Made by a program: the position numbers and the translations under genes. The notes below the pieces were generated by a model. The model ran no database searches and was not told the origin of the DNA. It saw only the letters and a list, made by a program, of their open reading frames with translations. This document shows positions 12,796 to 27,228 of a stretch of DNA of 64,000 nt, piece by piece. Position 1 is the stretch's first letter. Each line of letters begins with the position of its first letter. The DNA comes from Punica granatum (Eukaryota > Streptophyta > Magnoliopsida > Myrtales > Lythraceae). The DNA is taken from the NCBI RefSeq assembly GCF_007655135.1, contig NC_045129.1, positions 9,858,001 through 9,922,000 on the forward strand, written 5' to 3'.

Positions 12796-15700
12796 TATTT
12801 TCGCGAAAAACTTTTGATTATTCGAAGAACTCTTTAGTTATATACACTACTTACAAATAATATGGAAAAATAGTTGAAATAATATAATAAATTCACTCAA
12901 CTGGAATTGTCAACATGATGAGGATTTCATAGTTTGGCTTATGTGAAGCTTCTTTTATCTTATCCTTTGGCTTTTACATATTTTTATTGATTTGAGTAGC
13001 GTTGCATTATGCTCATTGACTGGGTTAAATTTATAGATTTATTGCATCTAGAATGGAGGAAAAAATGCAATGGAAATGTCCCTCGTGAGGATGTACCATA
13101 AATTAATCTACTAGAGCGAGCAACAACTCGTCAATTTTTAAGTGCAGGATCAGAATACGTGTTAGTAAAATTTTAAATAATCATAAAGATCAAATAAATA
13201 CATTAGATCTCATAGAATTATTTTGTTATATCCAGATAATACCAATTCAACCAATTTCATGAATAAAATGTGATCAATTAATCAATCAACAAAACTACTT
13301 GTTACAAATAACATCTTGTTGTACCGATGTAATGCAAAAAGATCCATTTCTCTCATCTTCTTCTTTTTGGGTTCATTTGAACAGATCTATTGATGAAATA
13401 TTTAATTGTATGAGAAATAAAAAAAAACCGATTTTTTTTTTAAAGATCATAATACTAAATCCAAAAGAAAAAGAAATGGCGAGGAAAGAATTATAACCGA
13501 AATATGCCGCGCACAAGGACTGTTTCTGAAATAACATTTAACTGCAGGGACTTTAGTGCAATTATCAACTAATTAGGCTGGCAGGACCCGCACCCACGAG
13601 GCCGATGAGAACGACCGACAAAGCTTAGAGTCAGTGGGGCCCAGAAACTATTCGACTTGTCAGGGATGGGACCCACCGACTCCGGCCGAGTTTGACTACG
13701 TGGCTTGGTGTTGATTTGGGCAAACTGTGGGTTCTGATAAGCACAATCAGCCTCATTAAACACTGACAGAGACTCTTTTTTGCTTTTATCATAGGGAAGC
13801 AAATATCAATCCCACTTCCCAAACTTCGATGCCTTTTCATGATAACACTGTATGTAAATTTCCAAGATATATACAATTTAATCCCCTAACTATCATGGAT
13901 GGATACAACTTTGTGAATTTGAGCTCAATTTTGAATTCAATCTAATTATGGCATTTCATGCATTAGATTGGTGAAGTCAGCCTCGGCCTATAAATGATTA
14001 TCACCTTTTATTTTCATCTAGATAGGCACGCAAAAAAAAGAAAAAAGAAATGACAAATTCCTAAATTAAAATGTTCACCATGTATTTTAAGGTCTTCGGC
14101 CTTCTACAAGGGCTAAAATTCGGTTAAAATCGAATCATGAACAAATTTCCTTTGGTTCAAGTTAGCATTTAAGGGGTTAAACTGTTACGAATTACTCAAT
14201 TGGATTCAATTTGAATGAATCGACAACCCTCTTTGCTGTCACTTACAGGGTTTTCACCATTTGTTATTTATATATTAGTTGTACATATTATTTTTCTACA
14301 ACCTCTAGTATATTTCAGTCTTTTCAAAATAGCAAAAGATATTTTTACGAGCCCATATTATTCGTGACAATATAAGGAGGCACTTCTATCATCGTGAAAG
14401 CTTAGGGAGCAGTAGTCGCAAGGAACCAAAGTTTCGGGAGTGATCTTCAATTTTGGAAAGTCTGGGATAGCGATTTAACGACTGATGGTGACACTTCCCA
14501 TTAGAATCTTTTCTTGCACGGATCCCAAAGAGCGTCTGCTTTTTGCCTTTCCCTAGTTTTCGGTGTCCCTTCTTTTCCAATTGGAGTTCCCAGGGTAAGT
14601 GGAAAAAATAGTTTCCACTTTTTTTTTTGGTGAATTTTCCTTTTTTTTTAAAAAAAAACTATTTAGTTATATCCGGAGGTATTCGGGGCATGGCCCAAAC
14701 TTTTGTTTACCATTTTAAAATTGTTTCTTAGGCCGCGTTGAGTAGGCATCGATTGAAAGGATTAGAATTTAACCAGTCATACAAAATGGTTGCATCTTAC
14801 ATGGTGGACTTCATTCGATTGATTATGTATTGTACATTTTCATTCGTGTCTACCAATCGTGAAGTACTTATCATCTTTTCAGTGAATTCAAATACTTGTG
14901 TCATTTTGGTCAATGATATTTTTCTTAAACCATATCATTATCAGCTTTTCAATGAATTATCAGAGTAACCGTTCATCTTGTTCACCGAGAAAATGAAAAA
15001 GTTCATTTGGAACGGTCATAATGCTGAAGAAACATGTTCACCAAATTCTTCTACGTACTAGGGCATCTGCAAAGTCAATTCTTTCCATTACGGTTGGTAA
15101 GCTGTGGCTACCCACGTTTTTCTTTACCAAGATAGATAACATGTTATGTACTCGGGTTGAGTGGCAAGAGTACATCATATCCCATTGCAAAACACCTCAG
15201 ATCGATATTTACTTTTTTTTTTTTAGCAACATCTCCGATGATGTTTGGTGACCAAATATATGCATGCTTTATCGTGCAAAATTGCTGTGTATGAAACTGT
15301 TGTCCCTTGATCTTAATCCATAGTTCATTTTCATTGGAATCTGTTTAGAAATATTCGTTTCCTTTCAAAAACCCTTAAGTATCTCGCCAGTGCTACTATG
15401 AGATAATTTACTTCATTTCAAAATTTATTTTATTAATCGAAGTGAGTTCACGACAAACTCTTACTTAAAAATCAGCAAAAAAAATAATTCATAAAATTAC
15501 TATTACCACACTGCCAAATGAAGCTAAAATAAACTCGATTCTTTGAGGGAAAAAAAGAATAAACTTGATTTCAATAATCTATACTTTTTCAGTGAAATTG
15601 TGAGGATTTTCAGCCTAGTATGCTTGAAAAGGATAAGAGTAGTATCAACAAATAGATGGCGAATACTATCGATTTTCACCAAAAAAATTATTAAAAAAAG

Positions 15701-17640
15701 AATTCTCTAAAATTTAATTTTTACTAGATATGTAATAAATATTTAAGCAAGTACCAACCCGAACTTGCGTTACTTTTTACTAAGAAAGGACGCAAGTGAC
15801 ATGACTGGGCAGCCTGCTGGGAAGCATACATGTCCGTAGCAGGTCAAATCCTCCACAAGCGGGCCAAATCAACCCAATCCTTCTTGTCGTTACTTTTCCA
15901 CCATGCAACAGCTGATCTTGAAATAATTAGCAGAATGCATTAATTAATTCCAAGATAAATAATCGCGTCTATTCCAAAAAAAAAAAAACTGCAATTAAAT
16001 CAAATGGCATGATATGGTGATCCAAGGGCGTGACATCCTTATAACAAATTCAAGTTCAAGTCACTTGAAATCATTAAAAAAAAAACTCTATTGGGCTATT
16101 TTTTACAGTCTCGTGATTGGATTGATTTGCAATGTATTCACGCGGAATTAGTTAGGTGAAAACCCAAACGATCATGCAGGAAACTCTAGTTATTTTGTTT
16201 AGCATTAAAAAAAAATCAACGATTTTTGTCTACACCATAAATTTCTCTTCCTCTTTTTTCCCACTCTAACCAAGAAAAAGGAATATACATATATATATAT
16301 ATATATATATATGTATGTTTCAGATTTGTATAAAGCTGTAAATGTAATTCCAATCGTCCTGCACGCGACGAATAGTTCTTTGTCCTTGTGAACGATTCAT
16401 AAAATTTATATCCAAGGATGCAATTATATTCTTGCAAGGAAACAAAAGAATTCCCATAGAGTTGGAGCTCCTGAGCTTCCGACATTCGCTAGGACGATTC
16501 AAACTTTGAACTATATCATCATACAGTTCATTATACATTGTCTGGCGCTAGATCATCCAGTTCATTATTATACAATGTAAAATTTCCACGTGAGCCCATT
16601 CGCAATACAAAAGTTTAAGCTGATAAGTTGTTGGACCAAAATCTCATATTAACTTGTGATTTTTTTCTCAATTTTTTCGTGTGGGACAACATATCTCAAC
16701 AAATATACATTTTCTCGTGCAAAGCATCACCACTCCAACTCCCCGATCGGTCAGAGCTAATGATTGCACGGATCACTGCACAGGGCGAATGCCAACCCTA
16801 ACAAAGGGTTGAACACGCTCATTCTTAGCCGGGGAGCATGCGGACTGCGGTCGCACCTCCCCGAACATTAACCAGCAAATAAAGAGCAGGTATTCCTTTC
16901 CTGTTTCGTTGAATACAAAGATGGATACTACCCAATATCTCTCCATTCAGGGCAGACTGCGTTGATCAAGAAATTATTATAGATTAAATTCATAAATCCT
17001 CATGAGAAAGAGGATAGAAAATTAGAAAGAGGTCAATTCTAGGAAGGGAAGAGATTCCACGAGAAAATACAACCATGGGCGTATGCCTCCCACTTGCTTG
17101 GAAATTGGATTTCTAATATCTCATTTCTTAACTCAAGAAAGTAAAAACTTTGTTTCATTTTTTTTTCACGATCTTTATGTGTCCAAGGTCTGGTAAGAGG
17201 ATTTAGTGCAATATTATTGCCTCAATCCTGAATAAAGTGGTACTGATTTCAATTTTTATAGGTGAAATTACCCGTATATCTTTATTTCCTTTTCGGCTAT
17301 CCTTTTTGAGGCCCATCAGCCGAAAATTTGTGTAGTTTGTATATGAATTTAATCGGATCAAGCCCAATATGTGGCACGGGCTTCGGGCCTTTGAGTCCTA
17401 TTATGTTGGGCCGTCAGCCCAAGAGCAACACCATATTCTCCAATATGAACATCATATTTTTCCGGATCCTGGCAAATCTATACCTATATCTATATCGATC
17501 TTAAAAGACCTTAAAGATCGGGATCGATGTGAGAATCGTCGGACCGAACGGTTTGCGTAACCTAAAGGATTATCTTAAGGGACCGGAGAGTGTTCTTATT
17601 TTATGAACAGGAGGATTAGACAAAGCTCTATCATCAACAA
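12796..17640. other. Long intergenic stretch, no gene seen
   Basis: No gene recognised over about 4.8 kb. Short frames (for example 14738-14968 and 15021-15251) have no domain and no splice partners. Positions 13567-13700 and 16735-16890 are GC-richer blocks of unknown nature; the second carries near-complementary words around GGGGAGCATGCGG and CCTCCCCG and may be a transposon fragment. Confidence 0.5.
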
Positions 17641-19367
<1,727 letters not shown>

Positions 19368-20555
19368 ACAAGGAGGAAGATGGTTGAAGTGCCTAGTTCT
19401 TCGTATTACGTACTATGTTTCTAGGTAGATGATGGAAACTAATAGGTTGTGATCGGTGACAGCACATATGATCTGCTGAATGTATTGGTTTGAACTTAGC
19501 TTTTCCTGAATGGTTTTTGGGTCTGTATCCTGCTGCCTTAGATTGTTGAACATCGTAGATACATTCCATCTAATCGTAGTAGTTGCTTTCAGTTTTCCGA
19601 TTGCGCGCAAAGCTTATGGCGGTGGTGCAGATGATCTTTAATTCGAGTTTCCCTTTCCCCTTTTATCTTGAAAAGGGTTTTAGATTAGAATCTTGGGTTG
19701 AATTTTCTTTTGTAATTGACGGGCCAAATAAGCTAATTAACATTGCAGAGCCACAAAAGTATCCTGCTCACAGCTCTCCGATGATGAATCCGCTCATACA
19801 TATCGCGTAGAAGTATGAAAATGAACGTTTTCTTGTGGCAATTGACAGGACGGAGACAAACAGGATTAACATCCTTAAATGCAACCGATAAATTTGCACA
19901 ATCTCGAGAGGTTGCGGATGGTCTTATATGCGAATAAGAGGCTTTGGATCTCGATTAGTCCTGACTCGAATTGACTAACAGAGCCCGACTCGAATTGACT
20001 TCCCTCTGTAACGAGGAATTTAAGCAATCGTCGTAATTATTTTCTTTTCTGCTGGCTATCCATTCCATCAAAAACTTTAAAAAAAAAAAAATCTTCATTA
20101 GTGGAATGCCCGCCAACTTCGGTTTCTCCTCACTCTCTCTCTCTCTCTAGACGTTCTACATTGTTCTGAGTTCCGGCAATATGTGCTCCTCCTCGGCCGC
20201 TGATTTGTTTCTTGTTTCTTGACCAAAAATAGGAACTTCTCTGATTCGACCAAACAAAGAATCTGTCTACCCCCCCAATCAAACGCCCCGATCCCTCGTC
20301 CCCTCTCTTCCCCCCAACCTCCATGAAACTCTCAAAGATTTTCACCTTAAACTCTCTTTTATCTTTTGGAAATCCTGTTTGATCCCCTTGTGTTCTGTTT
20401 TAGTTATGGGCCTGTTGTAACTCACCCAAGAAACCCTTCATTTGGTTCCATTCGATTCTATTTAAGGTCTGATCATCTCGTGTACTCGGTTCTCTGCGTT
20501 TTATCGTTTTGATTTGAATGTGATTGTATCATTTCTCGATGCCCTTTTAGTTTTC
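19368..20555. other. H3.3 3' UTR and upstream region of next gene
   Basis: The first few hundred bases are the likely H3.3 3' UTR. From about 20100 the sequence becomes the leader of the next gene, with a (CT)n run at 20136-20150 and a short upstream ATG frame (ATG at 20540, stop after three codons) before the likely start. Confidence 0.5.
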
Positions 20556-22772
20556 ATGTTTCGCCCTCTTGCTTTTCCAGGTTAGTAATTGTTGAATGCG
20601 CCAGACAAATATCATGTGCCATCTTGCCGACGAACGTGGGGCATCGAGCTCTGATGGTGGAGCTTTAGTTCTTGTGTTATATAAGCCTGTTAGTTAGTGG
20701 AGGTCATGAAATATGATCTTTTTCTCAATGCAGGGAAAGGAACGGTATTCAGAGATTCGAAGATGCAGCAGAACCTCGCACAGCTCGAGGAGGAGCTCGA
20801 ATTCCTCAGAGAACGATTGAGCTCGTCCGAGGAAGAGCGAGACTGGGCGCTGAATGAGCTCAAACGGACGAGGAAGGAGGCCGAGGAGGCCAACTTGAAG
20901 CTCCAAGAGGCCTTCACCCCCCGTAAAATGCCAGAGATTTACACCGAGCTTAACTCCGTCAAGAAGCTGCTTGCAAGTGCCACCCAGGAATTGAAGACCA
21001 AAGAAAGTGATATCGAGACCCTCCGGATCGAAGCTGAGAAGCCAAAGCAGCTGGAGCTCAAGATTGCGGAGAAAGATGCGGCGCTGAAGAAGTTGAGCGA
21101 CCAACTGGCTGAATTGAGGAACTCCATCTCCGACCCGGAGGACAAGAAGAGGATCGGGGAGCTGGAGGAAGAGTTAGCGGGGCGAAAGGAAGCAGAATCG
21201 AAGGTTTTTGAGTCCTTGATCGCAATGACGAAGGAGCTCGAACAAACCAAGATCTCGCTCGCGGAGTCGAAGCATGAGATTTTTTCTCTGCGAGAGAAGC
21301 TCGAGGGCTTTAGTTCAGGCTCTGGCTCTTCGAGGAAAAGTGGGAGCAAAGACATCTCATCGAAGAGGAATTGTTTTAGGGACAGCATCTCGATGGAGGA
21401 GAAGTTGGAGTCCCTAAATTCCGAGCTCCAAACGGCAAGGGAGAACCTTGCAAGGGCCCAGGATGGGGAGAAGCAGGCCCTGGTGAAGGCCCAGAACTTG
21501 CTCGGCGAGATCGGGAAGCTAAGGAACGAGCTGAAATCAGCGAACGAGGCAGAAGAGAACGGCAAGAAGGCCTTGGATGACTTGGCGTTGGCATTGAAGG
21601 AAGTAGCGACCGAGTTGGGTGAAGTTAAGCTGAAGCACGACCTGGCACTAGCAGAATTGGAGCATTGGAGAGGAGAGGCCGATAACGTGAAGTCCAAGGC
21701 AAGGAGTTCAGAGGAGAAGTACAGGACCCTTCTGGACGAAGCCAGGAAGGAGGCAGAGAAGTACAAGAACACCGCGGAGAGGCTGAGGCTAGAAGCCGAG
21801 GAGTCGCTCTTGGCCTGGAACGATAAGGAGACCATGTTCGTTGGGTGCATTCGAAGGGCCGAGGAGGAGAAGACGCTTGCCCAACAAGAAAACATTCGGC
21901 TCCTTGAGAATATCAGAGCGGCTGATAAAATGGTCAGGTAATATACCCGAACCATATGTATCTGTTGTCGAACTTGAGAACAATGCGAAAGAAAACCGAA
22001 TCTAACATAATCGATTGTTAGGTCGTCCAAGGAGGAGAACATCAAGCTGAGGGACATACTCAAGCAGGCAATCAACGAGGCGAATGTGGCAAAGGAGGCT
22101 GCTAGCATTGCGAAAGCCGAGAACTCGCAGCTCAAGGACGGCCTCGCGGAGAAGGATGACGCATTGGATTTCCTGACACGGGAGGTCGAGATACTACGGG
22201 CCAATGAGATCGCTGGTATGGAGAACATCAAGGAGCTGAAGAGGCTGATTGCCGAGGCACCGCCGCCGCAGACTGAGGAGAAAGATCTGCAGCGGTCATT
22301 CCGGAAGCAGGGCTCGATGGAGAAGGAACAGACGAAGGACGGGAGGAAGCTGGGCAAAGCATTCAGCTTCAACCTCAAGGAGCTTAGGATTCACACAAAG
22401 CATAGGGATTTAGACAGCGGCGAGGATAATAACAGTAGTAATAGTTCTAAGAGCAAAGATGGTGAGGGGAACAAGGCGGAGGAAGCCGACTCCCACGAGG
22501 ACAAGGATTCGCCGGCCGACCCTCTGAAGGGGTCTATATTCGACGCGGTGGACTCACCGGTCTCGGCAGCCCACCACAGGAAGAAGTCATCCTCGGGCTT
22601 CACGAGTGACGGGGAGTCAGTGAATCCCGATGAACTCGATCACCTGGAAGCGGCCCACCTCGATGACCTAGAGAATGGGAGGTTCTCGAGGAGGAGGAGC
22701 CGGCTGCTGAAGAGGTTCGGGGACCTTCTCATAAGGAAAAGGTCTTACAGCGAGATCAAACATAATCGCTAG
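20556..22772 (+). CDS. WEB-family-like long coiled-coil protein
   Basis: Exons 20556-20580, 20734-21937 and 22022-22772 give 659 residues. The first intron has donor CAG|GTTAGT and acceptor CTCAATGCAG; the second is GT-AG and splits an Arg codon. Residues from about 20 to 460 are nearly continuous heptads rich in Glu, Lys, Leu and Ala, indicating a long coiled coil. The C-terminal 200 residues are low-complexity, acidic and Ser-rich, and end in a very basic segment with RRRSRLLKRFGDLL. The pattern resembles plant WEB (DUF827) or myosin-heavy-chain-related proteins; WEB1 helps chloroplast movement in blue light, but that role cannot be assumed here. No membrane segment is seen. A shorter start at 20763 (590 residues after that Met in the same frame) is possible if translation skips the first ATG. 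Confidence 0.8.
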
Positions 22773-23825
22773 AGAGCACTCAATTATCGTTCTCTTCCCG
22801 TATATGGTGACCGCGAAAACATCGTAGACATAGGATGAAAAATATTAGTACATATCGATTAATCTACTTTCTGTTCATTTTCACCGGACAACACAACAAT
22901 ATCGTCCGAAAACCGAAATCAATTGTTGTACATTGTATTGCACAGAGTTAATTAAAGAGGATTTCAATGCATTGTCCGTCAATGGAGGTCTCAACCTCAA
23001 TGTTTAGCTACCCGTATCACAATTCTGATTGATTCAACGAGCTGAATGTAAAAGCTCCAAGATGATATGGGCCCATCCTACTGCGGCTGCAGATGATGCT
23101 GTCCCACATAATAAAATACAAACCATATCGTGTTCAGATCATGCAAATTAAAATCCCACGTGATTAAATGCATAGCAAAACCATAAAAAAAATTATATAC
23201 ATAAAGACATACGTGTGCTTGGGCAAAATTTTTTTAGTAAGGTTTTATTTATATAAAGTTGGGCAATGAGAATCACATGTTCTTATCCGTTCACTCGGAA
23301 AAATGGTCTACTGAGTAATTTAAAAACCGACCATAAAATCTTCCCAAAAATAAATTGAGCTTATTACAACAATCCATTTAAGTAGAGTTCATTAATGTAA
23401 CGAAACAATGTAACGACATTTTCATGCTGTCGTCGCATGTAGTCTTAAATAATGGTAGCGTTATTGCGATTTTTCTCTTCAAAGTTCAAGTCCATAATCC
23501 TTTCCTCGTTAAAAAAGCAACAAGATATTAATATATGAACAAATAATTTATTTAGGCCTTTAAGATAGGTAAAATCAAATATTTATATTATTATATAAAG
23601 TCAAAACCTTCCTTTTGATGTCATTTTTTATTTTTCAAATTGCTCATAATACATTCAGTCTAAATAATGATAATCACTAGATTTTGAACAATTTAATAAT
23701 TTCATCAAATAATTTTCAAGTTCACTCACTCACTTTCCTCTCAATCCGCCTACTTTGTTTCTATTTTTCTCGCCCATCCACTTCTTATTTTCCCATTTTT
23801 TTTCCTAATCATTTCTCTCTCTCTA
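22773..23825. other. 3' UTR and AT-rich intergenic DNA
   Basis: The first 200-300 bases are the probable 3' UTR of the coiled-coil gene. Beyond this nothing gene-like is seen. Near 23440-23510 a stretch with AAAGTTCAAGTCC resembles a retroposon box B but lacks clear ends. Confidence 0.5.
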
Positions 23826-23996
23826 GTGTGAATCTTGGTATTCGGAAGCTCAATTGGATACCGACTAATCCAGTCGAGCCGATCAGCCTACTAAGAGGTA
23901 AAACTCTTTAAGTGTAGATTTTTTGCATTCATAAGGACTCGAACCGAGACATTATTTAAGCGGAATAAACGTCGCATTCCTTAAACTAACCGGCGT
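23826..23996 (-). mobile_element. tRNA-derived SINE copy, minus orientation
   Basis: Closely related to the copy at 26687. On the minus strand it carries a perfect RNA polymerase III box B, GGTTCGAGTCC (23935-23945). Upstream of that is a head ending in CGCTTAAATAATG and downstream the shared body with GGATTAGTCGG. I found no clear target duplication, so the ends are approximate. Confidence 0.6.
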
Positions 23997-24339
23997 TTGT
24001 CTTTTATTTATTTATTTTTCTTTTTGTTTATTTTGTCCGTTGAGTTTGTCCAGTATAACAAAATTCGGGTGGCCAAATGGGAAGAAGAAGAACCGTCCAT
24101 TATATGGACGGTGCTGCTCCCTAACTTATATTGATGATGATGATGATTGGGGAGATGTTGATATTTATTTGATGGTGATGGAAGGACATAATCTGATTGG
24201 CGGTCTTTTTCTGACAGCCTGACACCTGTGTGATATATTCCCCAATCTTCGACCGATCTTTCCATTTCCAAACATCATTTTGGACGCATCGTTAGCAAAC
24301 CCACGCGGTTGTATCAGCATGGAGTAGTACGAGCCGATA

Positions 24340-25890
24340 TTTTTTTTCCTCGAAAGATAATAATAATCATTCATTAATATTCAAATGAATACATTGATCC
24401 ACTACAAAACCGAATATCGAGAAAAATATCCATGCATTGCACATGAATTTTAAGAGCAAGAAATTTGATTGGCCCGTCAGACAAACTACAAAGAAAAATA
24501 GACTTAAAAAGTCACGGTAAATAAGAACATTACAACTATTGTAAGTTATCATGAAACCAAGAATTTTCATCGATCACTTTCCTGCATCAATTCACCACAG
24601 ACCCCAGTGAAAACCGAGAAGGGGATCCTCAATCCAGTCTTTTAACTCTAGATGAATTTCTATTTCCGTTGCAGAAAATAGAGCGGGAAGGATGCCTTGA
24701 TCATTATCCGAGCGCAAGCTCCGACCACATATCACAATCCCTAGAAGGTGAAATTAACCTCCCTTAAACAGCTCGATCCAAGACAGTCAAACCAAACAAA
24801 ATAATGCAGCTAAGCAACATGATTCTTTGGCTTGTTCAAACCAGCGACCACTACCTAGACAGTTAAACCAAACGTAGCCAAGCAACAAAGATTTCTTCCG
24901 TCGGTTCAAACTAGTGACCGTCACCGGGGGAACCGACACCTATTCAAAGCAACAACAAAAGGGGCAAGTCACAAAAAAAATTGATTTGAACAAGCGGGAG
25001 TATAATTAGACCGATTGGGAACATAATCCTTTACCATGATCGGCGGGGGTGCTGTCGCTGTAGTGACGGGAAAACCATAGAAGAGAAATCGCTACAAGAG
25101 AGGGAAAAAATGGATTGATAGATGGGGTGGGGTAGAGATAATCGCAGCTTTGACCAAGAGGTGTCGGGTCGCACCCGACTCGACTAGACCAGAGCACCGC
25201 CTGAAACGACCTAGGTAGCCCACACATCGTTCCCTCAAATTATCTCTTCCTTCATAGTATCGGTCGGAGAGGGGGGTCGCGACCTCCAGGAGGCAGCGGG
25301 AAACCACCATCAATACATCCCATGCCGTCACAGAATGGAGAAGGGGAAGGGAGGGCCGCTATCATAGCCCGAAGAGCCCTCTCTACCTATCCCACAGTCT
25401 GAGCCAACATCGAGAGGATAGGAGGGTCGGCATTACACTGTTGGAGCAACCATTGAGCTTGAGCTACCAGGTCTGCCACCTCCGATCAAGCTCCAAATCT
25501 GAGTTACGACAGTGGGGTATGCCATCGGGTAGACACAAACAGACGTGAGCCAGTGGAGAAGGGAGAGATTGTGCCCACACCTCTGCACGTCAGGTTTGAT
25601 GCCATTGCACCATCATCCCATCGTCACCCATTTGAAAAGGAGAAAAGTGAAAGGAGAAAAAGGGAGAAAGAGAAAAGCCATCAAGAAAGCTAAGACCGCT
25701 GAAGGGTAGAAGAAGGTCTTAGATTCCCGATGGCTAGGAAGGTGGTGCCCGTCGCTCCTGATGGAGGTCGGACGCAGGGGGTAAGAAGGCCAAATCTAGG
25801 GTTCTACTACTGGGGGCTACTGGGAGAGAAAATGGAGAGAGAGAAGCTCAACTATGAGAGAGCCCTCCCATGTGGTAGCCACTTCTTACA
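24340..25890 (-). mobile_element. Possible LINE-like or other retroposed block
   Basis: Read on the minus strand, this block starts GC-rich with polypyrimidine tracts near 25890. It ends with AATGAATGATTATTATTATC followed by an A-run (T-run at about 24340-24348 on the + strand). That resembles the 3' terminus of plant non-LTR retrotransposons or other poly(A)-tailed insertions. No reverse transcriptase is recognisable, so it would be a deleted or non-autonomous copy. No target duplication was found. The composition differs sharply from the A/T-rich DNA on both sides. Confidence 0.35.
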
Positions 25891-26559
25891 ATAAGATGCA
25901 ACTAATAATTTAAAATATATAGATATAAATAATATTGAATTTCAAAATTATTATGAAATATAATTCAATTTTAAAATAATGGAATACTAATTGAAAAATG
26001 CAATATTCTTTTAATTAAAAGTAAACAATGGACCATTTACAGTAATGAAATTTTTTAATTTTAGTATATATATAATATAAAAGAAGTTTATGAATAATAC
26101 TATATTGGATTTTCATTTTTATCAGAATGATATTTTAATTTTATACGTAAAATTGATGATCATTCTAGAATATTGTATAAATTAATAATACATAAAACTA
26201 ATTTTATAACTTAACTTTACAATTAAGTAAGTAATATGCTAGAAAAATAAAAATAAATCTATGCAATGCACGTGAAGTTGACTGGTATATAAGTAAAATT
26301 GACTCATAAAAGGAATTAATAGGGTTAAATTCAATAGGATTAAAATCATCAATTTGCTTTATCGAAAAACAATTTTTGTAAACTTCCTTATGTTATTATA
26401 AAATTTGAGGATAATTAAAAATGTTTATTTTTTTCTAATTCTTTGCCACTATGTTTGGTATAATATACATCCGAAATACGATATATAATTTTAAATTACC
26501 TATATAATTACAAACTTATATATTAATTATTATATCCATATATGCACACTCTGTATATA
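25891..26559. other. AT-rich intergenic DNA
   Basis: No gene. Very A/T-rich; the word GCAATGCACGTG near 26268 resembles the degraded hairpin word ACCCGTACAATGCACGGG found near 27820. Confidence 0.5.
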
Positions 26560-27228
26560 GTAAAATATGCTATTCAAAGTTTAAAATTGCAAACTCTTAC
26601 TTACCCAAAAAAGAGAGCAAACTTTTTCGAACTAATATAATTTAGAAAATTATTAAGAAGTGACAATAAATGTAGAAATTGATTCTTTTTCAATGTGAAC
26701 CATGTTATCCGGAAACCCAATTGAACCATGACTAATCCAGTCGAGTCAAGTTAGTCCACTAACGAGTAAAACTCTTCCAGCGTGAATTTTTTGCATTCAT
26801 AAGGACTCAAACCCGAGATCTTGTTTAAGCGGAACAAGCACCGAATCGCTTGAACCAATTTACATTGGTTGTAGAAATTGATTCTACATAGAATATTATA
26901 TGTATATATGTATAATTAGCTAAAAATTGGTTTTATATAGATGACAATACATAATTTAATAAATATAATAAATTTTAATATAATATTGTTGTAAAATACG
27001 CTATTTAATGCTTAAAAGAGCAAACTCTTACTTACCCAAAAAAAAGAGAGAACTCTTTTGAACTAACATAATTTAGAAAATTATTAACAAGTGATGATAA
27101 ATGTATAAATCAATTATGGATAGAATGTTATATGTAGATATATATATATATATATATATATTAGCTAAAAATTGGTTTGTATTAATGACAATGCATAATT
27201 TGATAAATATAACAACTTTTAATATAAT
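26560..27228. repeat. Tandem duplication of a ~235-bp unit
   Basis: Unit 1 starts at 26560 (GTAAAATATGCTATTC) and unit 2 at 26991 (GTAAAATACGCTATTT). Shared landmarks in order are CAAACTCTTACTTACCC, AATTTAGAAAATTATTAA and TTAGCTAAAAATTGGTTT. Unit 1 is longer only because a SINE with its target duplication has inserted in it. Unit 2 ends near 27228. No coding content. Confidence 0.8.
26687..26869 (-). mobile_element. tRNA-derived SINE, 183 bp, with 16-bp target duplication
   Basis: Exact direct repeats TGTAGAAATTGATTCT lie at 26671-26686 and 26870-26885. On the minus strand the insert begins with a tRNA-like head (GGTTCAAGCGATTCGGTGC), has a box-B-like GGTTTGAGTCC about 40 bases on, then an unrelated body, and ends in a short A-tail. 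This is the plan of a plant tRNA-derived SINE moved by LINE machinery. It is the best-preserved of the copies in the window. Confidence 0.85.

Noticed and set aside
20939..22378. Long minus-strand open frame of 479 codons
   Set aside because: It is the antisense shadow of the Glu/Lys-rich coiled-coil gene. It is Ser/Phe-rich and crosses the intron with no splice signals of its own.
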